From: an uncultured Flavobacteriales bacterium
Lineage (GTDB): Bacteria; Bacteroidota; Bacteroidia; Flavobacteriales_F; PHOS-HE28
Reading direction: 5' to 3'
DNA: 64,000 nucleotides
NCBI GenBank assembly: GCA_937872175.1
Contig: CALMPI010000042.1
Location: forward strand, 1-64,000
The notes beneath the pieces were generated by a model. The model was not told the DNA's origin, did no database searches, and saw nothing but the letters and a program-made list of their open reading frames with translations. Below, one piece after another: positions 40,862 to 50,041 of the stretch. The translations under genes were made by a program, and so were the position numbers. Positions within the stretch are counted from its first letter, which is position 1. Every line of letters begins with the position of its first letter.

Positions 40862-43800
40862 ATGGAGCACAATCCTCCCCCTGGTCCGACGGCGCGCCGT
40901 GCACGGCGGGCGCGTCGAGCGACCGTGGCGACCGCCTTGTTGCTGGCGGCCGCCCCGATCAGCGCCCAGACCTACTGTCCCAGCGACGGTGGCTCGGGCA
41001 ACACGTTCAACATACAGCGCGTGCAGTTCGCTGGGATCGACAATACGTCCGGCGACAACAACGGGTACGGGGACTTCACCGCCCTGTCCGCCACGGTCAC
41101 CCCAGGCACGTCGAACACCATCGCGCTGGACGGCAACGGTCTATTCTTCCTGCAGCGGCGCTATCGTGTGTGGGTGGACTGGGACCGCAACGGGGTGTTC
41201 GCCGGCAGTGAGCTGGCCTTTCAGGGTTCAGGCTTCGGACAAGTGAACGGCAGCATCGCCGTGCCTGCCAACGCACCGGCAGGTCCTACGCGCATGCGCG
41301 TCAGCATGAGCTCCCTGATCTATCAGGGTCCCTGTGCCAATTTCTCCCTGGGTGAAGTGGAGGATTATACGGTGAACGTCACGGCCGATTGCGTGGCCGA
41401 CGCAGGAACGCTCACCACCCAGAAACCGGAGGTCTGCTTCGACGCAGGGGGGACCTTCGTTTCCGGTGAAGCGGCCACGGATCCCGTGGTGCCCGCCGGG
41501 TATCAGGTCCTCTACGTCCTCACCGAAGGCCCGGGTCTGGTGATCCAGGCCGTGAACGGGGATAGTGAGTTCCAAGTGAACACGCCGGGCAACTACACCA
41601 TCCATACCCTGGTGTACGATCCAGCCACGCTTGATCTCTCCATCGTTCAGTTCGGTGTCACCACCGGCTTCGATGTGAACGGTCTGCTCATTCAAGGCGG
41701 TGGCAGCATCTGCGCTGCGCTGGATGTGGCTGGTGTTCAGGTTTCCGTGCTCGCTCCCGATGCCGGTACGCTGAGCGGCGGGACCTCCCTGTGCAGCAAC
41801 GGCGGTGCGCCGGTGACGCTGACGGCCACGCCGAGCGGCGATGCCAACGTGCCCGCCGGCTACCAGACGGTGTACGTGCTGACACAGGGCGCTGGTCTCA
41901 CGATCGTGAACGCGGGTCCGAACCCGAGCTTCGACGTGACGGATGACGGCCTGTACACGATCCACACGCTGGTGTACGACCCGGCCACGCTCGATCTCTC
42001 GATCGTGCAGCTGGGCGTGACCACGGGCTTTGATGTGAACGGCCTGCTCGTGCAGGGCGGTGGCAGCATCTGCGCCAGCCTGGATGTGCCGGGTGCGGCC
42101 TTCAATGTGAGCAGCCCGAGCGCCGGCACCCTGAGCGGTGGCGCCTCGATCTGCGGCGATGGCAACGCGGTGACGCTGACGGCCACGCCGAACGGCGACG
42201 CCAACGTGCCCGCCGGCTACCAGACGGTGTACGTGCTGACGCAAGGCGCCGGTCTCACGATCGTGAACGCCGGTCCGAACCCGAGCTTCGACGTGACCGA
42301 CGACGGCCTGTACACGATCCACACGCTGGTGTACGACCCCGCCACGCTCGATCTCTCGATCGTGCAGCTGGGCGTGACCACGGGCTTTGATGTGAACGGC
42401 CTGCTCGTGCAGGGCGGTGGCAGCATCTGCGCCAGCCTGGATGTGCCGGGTGCGGCCTTCAATGTGAGCAGCCCGAGCGCAGGCACCCTGAGCGGTGGTG
42501 CCTCGATCTGCGGCGACGGCAACGCGGTGACGCTGACGGCGACCCCGAACGGCGACGCCAACGTGCCCGCCGGCTACCAGACGGTGTATGTCCTGACACA
42601 GGGCGCTGGTCTCACGATCGTGAACGCGGGTCCGAACCCGAGCTTCGACGTGACCGACGACGGCCTGTACACGATCCACACGCTGGTGTACGACCCCGCC
42701 ACGCTCGATCTCTCGATCGTGCAGCTGGGCGTGACCACGGGCTTTGATGTGAACGGCCTGCTCGTGCAGGGCGGTGGCAGCATCTGCGCCAGCCTGGATG
42801 TGCCGGGTGCGCAGTTCAATGTGGCCAGCCCGAACGCCGGCACCCTGAGCGGTGGCGCCTCGATCTGCGGCGATGGCAACGCGGTGACGCTGACGGCCAC
42901 GCCGAACGGCGACGCCAACGTGCCCGCCGGCTACCAGACGGTGTACGTGCTGACGCAAGGCGCCGGTCTCACGATCGTGAACGCCGGTCCGAATCCGAGC
43001 TTCGACGTGACGGACGATGGCCTGTACACGATCCACACGCTGGTGTACGATCCGGCGACGCTGGACCTGAGCATCGTACAGCTGGGCGTGACCACGGGCT
43101 TTGATGTGAACGGCCTGCTCGTGCAGGGCGGTGGCAGCATCTGCGCCAGCCTGGATGTGCCGGGTGCGGCCTTCAATGTGAGCAGCCCGAGCGCCGGCAC
43201 CCTGAGCGGTGGCGCCTCGATCTGCGGCGATGGCAACGCGGTGACGCTGACGGCCACGCCGAACGGCGACGCCAACGTGCCCGCCGGCTACCAGACGGTG
43301 TACGTGCTGACGCAAGGCGCCGGTCTCACGATCGTGAACGCCGGTCCGAATCCGAGCTTCGACGTGACGGACGATGGCCTGTACACGATCCACACGCTGG
43401 TGTACGATCCGGCGACGCTGGACCTGAGCATCGTACAGCTGGGCGTGACCACGGGCTTTGATGTGAACGGCCTGCTCGTGCAGGGCGGTGGCAGCATCTG
43501 CGCCAGCCTGGATGTGCCGGGTGCGCAGTTCACGGTGGGTACGCCGAGCGCAGGGACCCTGACCGCGGATGCCGAAGAGGTCTGTTTCGAGCAGGGTACG
43601 GTGATGATCTCCGCGACCCCGAACGGTGACGCCAACGTGCCGGCCGGTTACCAGACGATCTACGTGCTGACGCAAGGCGCGGGCCTCGTGATCCAGAACG
43701 TGAACGCGGTACCGGAATTCGAGGTGAGCGCGTTGGGCACATACACGATCCACACCCTGGTGTACGACCCGGCCACGCTCGATCTCTCGATCGTGCAGCT

Positions 43801-45382
43801 GGGCGTGACCACGGGCTTTGATGTGAACGGCCTGCTCGTGCAGGGCGGTGGCAGCATCTGCGCCAGCCTGGATGTGCCGGGTGCGGCCTTCAATGTGAGC
43901 AGCCCGAGCGCCGGCACCCTGAGCGGTGGCGCCTCGATCTGCGGCGATGGCAACGCGGTGACGCTGACGGCCACGCCGAACGGCGACGCCAACGTGCCCG
44001 CCGGCTACCAGACGGTGTACGTGCTGACGCAAGGCGCCGGTCTCACGATCGTGAACGCCGGTCCGAATCCGAGCTTCGACGTGACGGACGATGGCCTGTA
44101 CACGATCCACACGCTGGTGTACGATCCGGCGACGCTGGACCTGAGCATCGTGCAGCTGGGCGTGACCACGGGCTTCGATGTGAACGGCCTGCTGATCCAG
44201 GGCGGCGGCAGCATCTGCGCCAGCCTGGACGTGCCGGGTGCGCCCTTCAACGTGAGCAGCCCGAGCGCCGGCACCCTGACCGCCGCCTCGGCCGATGTCT
44301 GCCTGGAGAACGGGGTGGCCACGCTGGCCGCCACGGCCAATGGTGACGCCAACGTGCCCGCCGGCTACCAGACGGTGTACGTGCTGACACAAGGCGCTGG
44401 TCTCACGATCGTGAACGCGGGTGCGAACCCGAGCTTCGATGTGACGGCCGATGGCCCGTACACGATCCACACGCTGGTGTACGACCCGGCCACGCTCGAT
44501 CTCTCGATCGTGCAGCTGGGTGTGACGACCGGCTTCGACGTGAACGGTCTCCTCGTGCAGGGCGGTGGCAGCATCTGCGCCAGCCTGGACGTACCGGGCG
44601 CAGCCTTCAACGTGAGCGTCTGCACGGACGAGTGCCTGGCGAGCGCCGGTACCATCGCGCCGGAGGACTTCATCGAGTGCCGTGTCGGTGGCAGCGCCAC
44701 GCTGGTGGGACTGCCCGGCGGTGATGCCGTGGTGCCGGCCGGCTACCAGACCCTGTACGTGCTGACGCGCGGCACCGGGCTCACGATCCAGCAGGTGAGC
44801 GCCACGCCGGTGTTCACGGTGCAGCAACTGGGTCTGTACCGCATCCACACGCTGGTGTACGATCCGGCCACGCTGGACCTGAGCATCGTGCAGCTGGGCG
44901 TGACCACGGGCTTCGACGTCAACGGCCTGCTCATCCAGGGCGGCGGCAGCATCTGCGCCAGCCTTGATGTCACCGGCGCCCCGCATCTCGTCGTGGGTCC
45001 GTTCCTCTGCGCCATCCTGAACGGTGTGTTCGGTGTGGACCAGGACGGCACCCAGTCGCTGGTGCTGAGCGACGGCCGTGTGGTGGACGAGGAACTGGTG
45101 AAGGCCATCGAACAGGACATGCCGCTGGCCGACCTGAACCTGTGGCCGAACCCTGCCCGCGATGTGCTCAACATCGCGCTCAACACCTATGCGGAGGCCC
45201 GCGTGGAGATGAGCGTGATCAACATCCTGGGCCAGGAGGCCATCCCTGCCCTGGCGGTGAACGCCGGCAAGGGTGAGACCCGGACCACGATCGATGTGGC
45301 CGGTCTCGTACCCGGCCAGTACATCCTGCGCCTGACGATCGGCGATGGGGTCATCACGCAGCGGTTCACGAAAGTGGACTGA
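40862..45382 (+). CDS. Giant T9SS-secreted protein with ten tandem repeats
   Basis: 1506 residues. A signal peptide with an unusually Arg-rich start (TVATALLLAAAPISAQ, cleavage ~residue 36) precedes a GEVED domain (~40-178, RVWVDWDRNGVFAGSEL; ANFSLGEVEDYTVNVTADC). Ten repeats of ~119 residues follow (~214-1375), each with YVLTQGAGL, YTIHTLVYDPATLDLSIVQ and GFDVNGLLVQGGGSICASLDV. A T9SS type A sorting domain ends it (LWPNPARDVLNI ... GQYILRLTIGD). It should be exported by Sec and then secreted to or attached on the cell surface by T9SS. An adhesin or matrix role is plausible but not shown. A terminator follows. Confidence 0.9.
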   Translation: MEHNPPPGPTARRARRARRATVATALLLAAAPISAQTYCPSDGGSGNTFNIQRVQFAGIDNTSGDNNGYGDFTALSATVTPGTSNTIALDGNGLFFLQRRYRVWVDWDRNGVFAGSELAFQGSGFGQVNGSIAVPANAPAGPTRMRVSMSSLIYQGPCANFSLGEVEDYTVNVTADCVADAGTLTTQKPEVCFDAGGTFVSGEAATDPVVPAGYQVLYVLTEGPGLVIQAVNGDSEFQVNTPGNYTIHTLVYDPATLDLSIVQFGVTTGFDVNGLLIQGGGSICAALDVAGVQVSVLAPDAGTLSGGTSLCSNGGAPVTLTATPSGDANVPAGYQTVYVLTQGAGLTIVNAGPNPSFDVTDDGLYTIHTLVYDPATLDLSIVQLGVTTGFDVNGLLVQGGGSICASLDVPGAAFNVSSPSAGTLSGGASICGDGNAVTLTATPNGDANVPAGYQTVYVLTQGAGLTIVNAGPNPSFDVTDDGLYTIHTLVYDPATLDLSIVQLGVTTGFDVNGLLVQGGGSICASLDVPGAAFNVSSPSAGTLSGGASICGDGNAVTLTATPNGDANVPAGYQTVYVLTQGAGLTIVNAGPNPSFDVTDDGLYTIHTLVYDPATLDLSIVQLGVTTGFDVNGLLVQGGGSICASLDVPGAQFNVASPNAGTLSGGASICGDGNAVTLTATPNGDANVPAGYQTVYVLTQGAGLTIVNAGPNPSFDVTDDGLYTIHTLVYDPATLDLSIVQLGVTTGFDVNGLLVQGGGSICASLDVPGAAFNVSSPSAGTLSGGASICGDGNAVTLTATPNGDANVPAGYQTVYVLTQGAGLTIVNAGPNPSFDVTDDGLYTIHTLVYDPATLDLSIVQLGVTTGFDVNGLLVQGGGSICASLDVPGAQFTVGTPSAGTLTADAEEVCFEQGTVMISATPNGDANVPAGYQTIYVLTQGAGLVIQNVNAVPEFEVSALGTYTIHTLVYDPATLDLSIVQLGVTTGFDVNGLLVQGGGSICASLDVPGAAFNVSSPSAGTLSGGASICGDGNAVTLTATPNGDANVPAGYQTVYVLTQGAGLTIVNAGPNPSFDVTDDGLYTIHTLVYDPATLDLSIVQLGVTTGFDVNGLLIQGGGSICASLDVPGAPFNVSSPSAGTLTAASADVCLENGVATLAATANGDANVPAGYQTVYVLTQGAGLTIVNAGANPSFDVTADGPYTIHTLVYDPATLDLSIVQLGVTTGFDVNGLLVQGGGSICASLDVPGAAFNVSVCTDECLASAGTIAPEDFIECRVGGSATLVGLPGGDAVVPAGYQTLYVLTRGTGLTIQQVSATPVFTVQQLGLYRIHTLVYDPATLDLSIVQLGVTTGFDVNGLLIQGGGSICASLDVTGAPHLVVGPFLCAILNGVFGVDQDGTQSLVLSDGRVVDEELVKAIEQDMPLADLNLWPNPARDVLNIALNTYAEARVEMSVINILGQEAIPALAVNAGKGETRTTIDVAGLVPGQYILRLTIGDGVITQRFTKVD
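41501..44990 (+). repeat. Ten tandem coding repeats, mostly 357 bp
   Basis: Unit starts (codon of the Tyr in GYQTxYVL) are at 41501, 41861, 42218, 42575, 42932, 43289, 43649, 44006, 44366 and 44744. Spacings are 357, 360 or 378 bp. Units 2-5 and 7-8 are almost identical at the DNA level, including at third codon positions, while the first and last are diverged. This implies recent duplication or gene conversion inside the array. Confidence 0.92.
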
Positions 45383-45400
45383 TCACGAGGTCCGGTGAAG

Positions 45401-45457
45401 GCGGGGCCCGGGTGGATCCGACGCAGGTCGGTGAAGCCCGGGCCTCGCTGATTTTTT
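45401..45457 (+). terminator. Terminator after the giant repeat gene
   Basis: GCGGGGCCCGGGT and GCCCGGGCCTCGC form an imperfect GC-rich stem (about 11 of 13 pairs) around a 22-nt loop, followed by a run of six T (45452-45457). Confidence 0.75.
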
Positions 45458-45495
45458 CATGTTGCAGTTCCATGACCCACCACCGGGCTTTCCCC

Positions 45496-45527
45496 TTGTT
45501 CCTGCCCGTGGACCCTCGCTTGCTTTG
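45496..45527 (+). promoter_or_regulatory. Candidate promoter of the haem-uptake-like locus
   Basis: TTG (45496-45498), a 21-nt spacer and TTGCTTTG (45520-45527; 7 of 8 to TAnnTTTG) match the Bacteroidota -33/-7 arrangement. The predicted transcript start is about 15 nt before the ATG at 45547. Confidence 0.45.
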
Positions 45528-45546
45528 CACCCCCGAACACCGACCC

Positions 45547-46764
45547 ATGCGTTCATCGCTCCTCCTCGCCTCCGTCCTTCTCGTCCACGGCCTTCACGCC
45601 CAGACCCCCGTCACCGTCAGCATCGCCCCGGGCTACGCCGATCAGGTGTGGTACAGCCTGCAGAACGGGGTGGTGGGCACCGCCCCGGTGAACAACTGGG
45701 ACCTGGCCTTCGAGATCCAGGGCTTCACGGCCAGTGTGCTGGTGAACACCCAGAAGGCCGGCGTCGAAGTGGTGAAGAGCCCCTTCAGCATCGCCGGCTG
45801 GAACAACGTGGACACCACGGGGCTCTCCACCTGGCCGCGTGCCCATAATGCGGACACCAGCTGGAGCTTCGGCGCCCTCAATCAGGGGCCCTTCGCCGAT
45901 GAGTTCGACCTGGGCTGGGGCAACTACAACATGATCACCCATGTGGTGGCCGGCGACACCATCTTCCTGATCCACCTCGCCAACGGCAGCTGGCGGAAGC
46001 TGCGCATCGATGGCCTGGCCACGGGCACCTACACCTTCACCCACGCCAACCTCGACGGCAGCGACGAGCTTGTCGGTCAGATCAACAAGGCGGCATACAG
46101 CACGAAGAACTTCGCCTACTGGGACCTGGAGACCCACACGGCGGTGGACCGCGAGCCGGCCAATGACAGCTGGGACCTCACCTTCGTGAAGTACGTCGCC
46201 TTCATCCCGCAGCCCTACGGGGTCACAGGGGTGCTCCAGAACAAGGGCATCGAGGCCGCCCGGGCCGCCGGTGTTCCTCCTGCGGATGCCGACTGGACCG
46301 CCGCCGCGTACAGCGCGCACATCAACACGATCGGCTTCGATTGGAAGCGCTTCGACATGCAGACCTTCCAGTGGGTGATCGAGGATTCATTGAGCTACTT
46401 CGTCAAGGACCTGGGAGGCAATGTGTGGCATGTGGCCTTCACGGGCTTCGGTGGCAGCACCTCCGGGACCATCGACTTCTCCCAGGAGCTCGTGAGCGCC
46501 ACCGGTCTGGCCGACCGCGACCGGCCGGCGGACCTCCACCTCTGGCCGAACCCCACGCCCGATGGCACCTTCACCATCGATGCCGGGGAGGCCCGCATCC
46601 TGGGCCTGGAGGTGCTGGACGCATCCGGCCGCGTCGTGCGCACCCACGGGGCCATGAGCGCCGTGCCGTTCACCATGGAGCTGGGGGGGCTTGGAGCCGG
46701 CAGCTACACCGTGCGTCTCCTCACCGACCGTGGCCCTGCCATGGCCCGGCTGCTTCGCCAGTGA
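45547..46764 (+). CDS. HmuY-like protein with T9SS type A sorting domain
   Basis: 405 residues from the ATG at 45547. The signal peptide is SSLLLASVLLVHGLHAQ. The body resembles the HmuY family: VTVSIAPGYADQVWYSLQNG and NNWDLAFEIQGFTASVLVNT near the start, then a second WDLTFVKY and NTIGFDWKRFD (~265). The last ~75 residues are a T9SS type A sorting domain (LHLWPNPTPDGTFTIDAGEA; GSYTVRLLTDRG). HmuY proteins capture haem on the outer face and pass it to a TonB receptor. The usual form is a lipoprotein, so T9SS sorting is a variation. The receptor and a second HmuY-like gene follow. Confidence 0.8.
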   Translation: MRSSLLLASVLLVHGLHAQTPVTVSIAPGYADQVWYSLQNGVVGTAPVNNWDLAFEIQGFTASVLVNTQKAGVEVVKSPFSIAGWNNVDTTGLSTWPRAHNADTSWSFGALNQGPFADEFDLGWGNYNMITHVVAGDTIFLIHLANGSWRKLRIDGLATGTYTFTHANLDGSDELVGQINKAAYSTKNFAYWDLETHTAVDREPANDSWDLTFVKYVAFIPQPYGVTGVLQNKGIEAARAAGVPPADADWTAAAYSAHINTIGFDWKRFDMQTFQWVIEDSLSYFVKDLGGNVWHVAFTGFGGSTSGTIDFSQELVSATGLADRDRPADLHLWPNPTPDGTFTIDAGEARILGLEVLDASGRVVRTHGAMSAVPFTMELGGLGAGSYTVRLLTDRGPAMARLLRQ

Positions 46765-46830
46765 GCGTATCCTGACGCGACCGTGACCGTGCGCACGCGC
46801 ACGTGTGCGCTCCTTTGCAAGGTCCTTCCG

Positions 46831-49071
46831 ATGGGTCCCTTCCTGCGCGTCCTCACGGCCCTCCTCCTGACCGTTGCCACCTGCCCGGTCATCCTGCACG
46901 CCCAGGTCCGGCTCATCTGCATGGCCGAGAACGGGGCTTCCCTTCCGTTCGCAAGCGTCACCTGGCAGCAGGACAACGGACCGACCTCGGTGCAAGCCGA
47001 TGACCGCGGTGCACTGACGGTGCCGGTGGATGCCTCGCGCCCCCTGCTGGTGCACGTGCACATGATGGGCTTTGCGGCCTTCGCCGATACGCTCATCGGA
47101 GCCGGTCCACACGCGCTTCGCCTGCGGCCGGCATCCATCCACATGCCCGAGCTCGTGGTCACCGGACAGTATGGCGCCGGCATCGCGGAGAACGCGGTGC
47201 ATCGGGTGCGCGTGATCGACCGCGGGCGGATCGATCGCATGGCCGCCAACACCTTGGGCGAGGCCCTGCGCAATGAGCTCACCGTGCGCCTCGGACAGGA
47301 CAATATCCTCGGGACCGCGGTGAGCATGCAGGGACTGGGCGGCGAGAACGTGAAGGTGCTGGTGGACGGTGTTCCGGTGATCGGGCGGCAGGATGGCAAC
47401 CTCGATCTGGCACAGCTTGACCTCACGGGCATCGAGCGGGTGGAGGTGGTGGAGGGTCCGCTGAGCGTCAATTACGGCACCAACGCACTGGCCGGCACGA
47501 TCAACCTGATCACCCGCAAGCGCTCCAACGACCGCTCCAGCGCCAGGGCCACGGCCTACGCCGAGCACATCGGCCGGCTCAACCTCACCGGCACGGCCAC
47601 CGCCCATCTTGGGAAACACGACCTCGTGATCACCGGCGGCCGCAACGCTTTCGCGGGTTGGGACCCCTCCACCGGCGGCTGGTACGACCCTTCGCCCACC
47701 CTCGCCGACAGCACGCGTCACCAGCAATGGAAACCCCGTGAGCAGTACTTCGCCCGCCTCAACCACCGTTGGCGCGGCGCGCACTGGGACCTGGGGTACA
47801 AGGGCGAGGCCTTCCAGGACCGCATCACCAACCGGGGTCGTCCGCGCGCGCCCTATCACGAGACGGCCTTCGATGAGCAGTACCTCACGCACCGTCTGGA
47901 TAACGCGGTCTTCGCCGAGGGCCGGTGGGACCGGGGACGCCGGTTCAATGCCCTGCTCGCACACCAGCGCTACCGCCGCATCCGCAACACCTGGTTCCGT
48001 GACCTCACCGACCTGAGCGAACAGCTGGTGACCACGCCCGGCACGCAGGACACGTCGCGGTTCACGCTCACCAACCTGCGCGCCACATGGGCCTCGGCAC
48101 CCGACAGTGCCCGGCTGGCGTGGGAGGTGGGCACCGACCTCAACCATGAGACCGGGGAGGGCGATCGGATGGCGGGTGACGGCGAGACCATCACCGACCT
48201 GGCGGCCTTCGCCAGCGCGGAGTACCGCCCGTGGAGCGGCCTCACCCTGCGGCCCGGCCTTCGATACGCCTACAACACCCGGTACGAAGCCCCGTTGATC
48301 CCCTCGTTGAACGTCCGCTGGACACCGGCACCGTCGCTCACCGTCCGCGCCGCCTATGCCCGAGGGTTCCGCGCGCCTTCCTTGAAGGAACTGTACCTCT
48401 TCTTCGTGGATGTGAACCACGACATCGTCGGCAATCCCGAGCTGCGTCCGGAGCGGGCGCACCATGGCAGCGCCGGCCTCACCTATCGCACACAACGGGA
48501 GCGGGGCACCTGGTCCGCCGAGCTCACGGCCTTCCTCAACGAGGTGGAGGACGTCATCAGCCTGGCCCAGGTGGGCGGCACGCGCTACACCTACGTCAAC
48601 ATCGGCGGGCTGCGCACCTATGGAGGCACGGTGGGCGCAGGGTGGGATGACGGACGCTGGGCCCTGTCCGCCGGAGCCTCCATCACCGGCAGGGAGGATG
48701 CCATCTCGCCCGCCGCCCTGTGGAGCCCCGAGGCCCGCGCCTCGCTGACCTGGAACCACGGCCGGATGGGCCTTACCGCATCCCTCTTCTACAAGTACCA
48801 GGGAGAGCTCGCCAATTACATCGCCGATGCCGACGGCGCCTTGACCCGCGGCACGATCGGCGCCTACCACCTGGCCGACGCCACCCTGACCAAGGCCTTC
48901 CTCGACCGGCGCATCAGCCTCTCCGTGGGCTGCAAGGACCTGTTCGATGTACGGAACCTGGCGGCGACCATGGCCGAAGGGGCCCACTCGGGCGGTGCCA
49001 CCGCCGTGCCGATGACCACCGGGCGCACCTGGTTCATGCGCCTTGATGTTGAATTGCGCAAGCGATCCTGA
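46831..49071 (+). CDS. TonB-dependent outer-membrane receptor (HmuR-like)
   Basis: 746 residues from the ATG at 46831. The signal peptide LTALLLTVATCPVILHAQ supports this start over a GTG at 46783. A short carboxypeptidase-regulatory-like N-terminal domain is followed by the plug (~115-240, AVSMQGLGGENVKVLVDGVP; VEVVEGPLSVNYGTNALAGT) and a 22-strand-type barrel with FRAPSLKELYLFFVDVNHDI (~515), ending ...MRLDVELRKRS. It imports a metal complex, most likely haem or a siderophore given the flanking HmuY-like genes. It starts 66 bp after the first of them and ends 2 bp before the second. Confidence 0.9.
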   Translation: MGPFLRVLTALLLTVATCPVILHAQVRLICMAENGASLPFASVTWQQDNGPTSVQADDRGALTVPVDASRPLLVHVHMMGFAAFADTLIGAGPHALRLRPASIHMPELVVTGQYGAGIAENAVHRVRVIDRGRIDRMAANTLGEALRNELTVRLGQDNILGTAVSMQGLGGENVKVLVDGVPVIGRQDGNLDLAQLDLTGIERVEVVEGPLSVNYGTNALAGTINLITRKRSNDRSSARATAYAEHIGRLNLTGTATAHLGKHDLVITGGRNAFAGWDPSTGGWYDPSPTLADSTRHQQWKPREQYFARLNHRWRGAHWDLGYKGEAFQDRITNRGRPRAPYHETAFDEQYLTHRLDNAVFAEGRWDRGRRFNALLAHQRYRRIRNTWFRDLTDLSEQLVTTPGTQDTSRFTLTNLRATWASAPDSARLAWEVGTDLNHETGEGDRMAGDGETITDLAAFASAEYRPWSGLTLRPGLRYAYNTRYEAPLIPSLNVRWTPAPSLTVRAAYARGFRAPSLKELYLFFVDVNHDIVGNPELRPERAHHGSAGLTYRTQRERGTWSAELTAFLNEVEDVISLAQVGGTRYTYVNIGGLRTYGGTVGAGWDDGRWALSAGASITGREDAISPAALWSPEARASLTWNHGRMGLTASLFYKYQGELANYIADADGALTRGTIGAYHLADATLTKAFLDRRISLSVGCKDLFDVRNLAATMAEGAHSGGATAVPMTTGRTWFMRLDVELRKRS

Positions 49072-49073
49072 CC

Positions 49074-50036
49074 ATGCGTGCCACCGCACTGCTCCCGCTC
49101 TCCATCCTGCTCCTCTCCGGATGCATCAAGGATGAACTCCCCGTGCCCGCCCGCCCGCGTGGGGAGGCGGCCCAGGTGCAGCTTTGCATGGGCAGCGGCT
49201 ATCAGGACCAGCTGTGGGTCGACATCTCCTCGCGCACGGTGGTGCGCAGCAACCCGAAGACCACCTGGGACCTGGCCTTCGAGAGCGGCCCGGACCAGTG
49301 GCGGGTGTGGCTCAACGGCAGCCGCCTGATGACCGCCTGGTCGATCGGCCCGGGTGACATCACGGCGGTGATGGATACGGCGGGCATGGCCCAAGGGCGC
49401 CGCATCGACGCGCCCAGCGGCCACCCGGACAGCACCGCCATCGGGGACTGGCGCGGTGCGCAGGACATCCACCTGATCGACCTGGGCTACAATGCCTTCG
49501 GCGCGCACCTTGGCGTTCGGAAATTGCAGCTGCTTGAGGTCACCGCCTTGACGTACACGTTCCGGACCGCCCTGCTGGACGGCAGCGGCATGCAGGAGCA
49601 CACCCTGGCCAAGTCCGTCAGCAGCGGCTCCACCATGTTCAGCTTCGCTTCCGGGCCGGTGGACGTGGAGCCGTCCGCAGGCAGCTGGGACATGGTCTTC
49701 ACGCAGTACACGCACCAGTTCCACGAGCCCTTCATCCCCTACATCGTCACAGGCGTGCTCACCCCGCCGGGGGTCCGTGTGGCGCGCATCGCCGCTGCCG
49801 ACATGGCCACGGTGAGCCTATCGGACACCTTGCAGCATCCCTTCAGCACTGCACGGGACGCCATCGGCTTCGACTGGAAGACCTATTCGTTCGACGACGG
49901 CGCCTACACGGTGGACCCCTCCATCGTGTACATCATCCATGATGCGCAGGGCCTGTTCCACAAGCTCCACTTCCTGGACTTCTACGACGATCTGGGGACC
50001 GTGGGCTGCCCCACCTGGGAGGTGCGGGAGCTGTAG
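49074..50036 (+). CDS. HmuY-like lipoprotein
   Basis: 320 residues. The lipobox LLLSGC (Cys ~17) gives a lipid-anchored protein. The pattern parallels the T9SS protein upstream: CMGSGYQDQLWVDISSRTVV, TTWDLAFESGPDQWRVWLNG, a second WDMVFTQYTHQFHEPFIPYI and DAIGFDWKTYSFDD. This is the HmuY family (haem-binding lipoproteins of Bacteroidota), here without a T9SS domain. It starts 2 bp after the receptor gene, so it is cotranscribed. The two HmuY-like proteins may act in series or on different haem sources. That is inference. Confidence 0.82.
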   Translation: MRATALLPLSILLLSGCIKDELPVPARPRGEAAQVQLCMGSGYQDQLWVDISSRTVVRSNPKTTWDLAFESGPDQWRVWLNGSRLMTAWSIGPGDITAVMDTAGMAQGRRIDAPSGHPDSTAIGDWRGAQDIHLIDLGYNAFGAHLGVRKLQLLEVTALTYTFRTALLDGSGMQEHTLAKSVSSGSTMFSFASGPVDVEPSAGSWDMVFTQYTHQFHEPFIPYIVTGVLTPPGVRVARIAAADMATVSLSDTLQHPFSTARDAIGFDWKTYSFDDGAYTVDPSIVYIIHDAQGLFHKLHFLDFYDDLGTVGCPTWEVREL

Positions 50037-50041
50037 CGCGC

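Noticed and set aside
41228-44986. A 1252-codon open frame on the minus strand opposite the repeat protein
   Set aside because: It is a shadow of the repeats in high-GC DNA. The composition is His/Arg/Ala-rich and the plus-strand product has a signal peptide and T9SS domain.
41501-44990. CRISPR-like or mobile repeat array
   Set aside because: The period is 357 bp with no spacers and the frame is open throughout. It is a coding tandem repeat.
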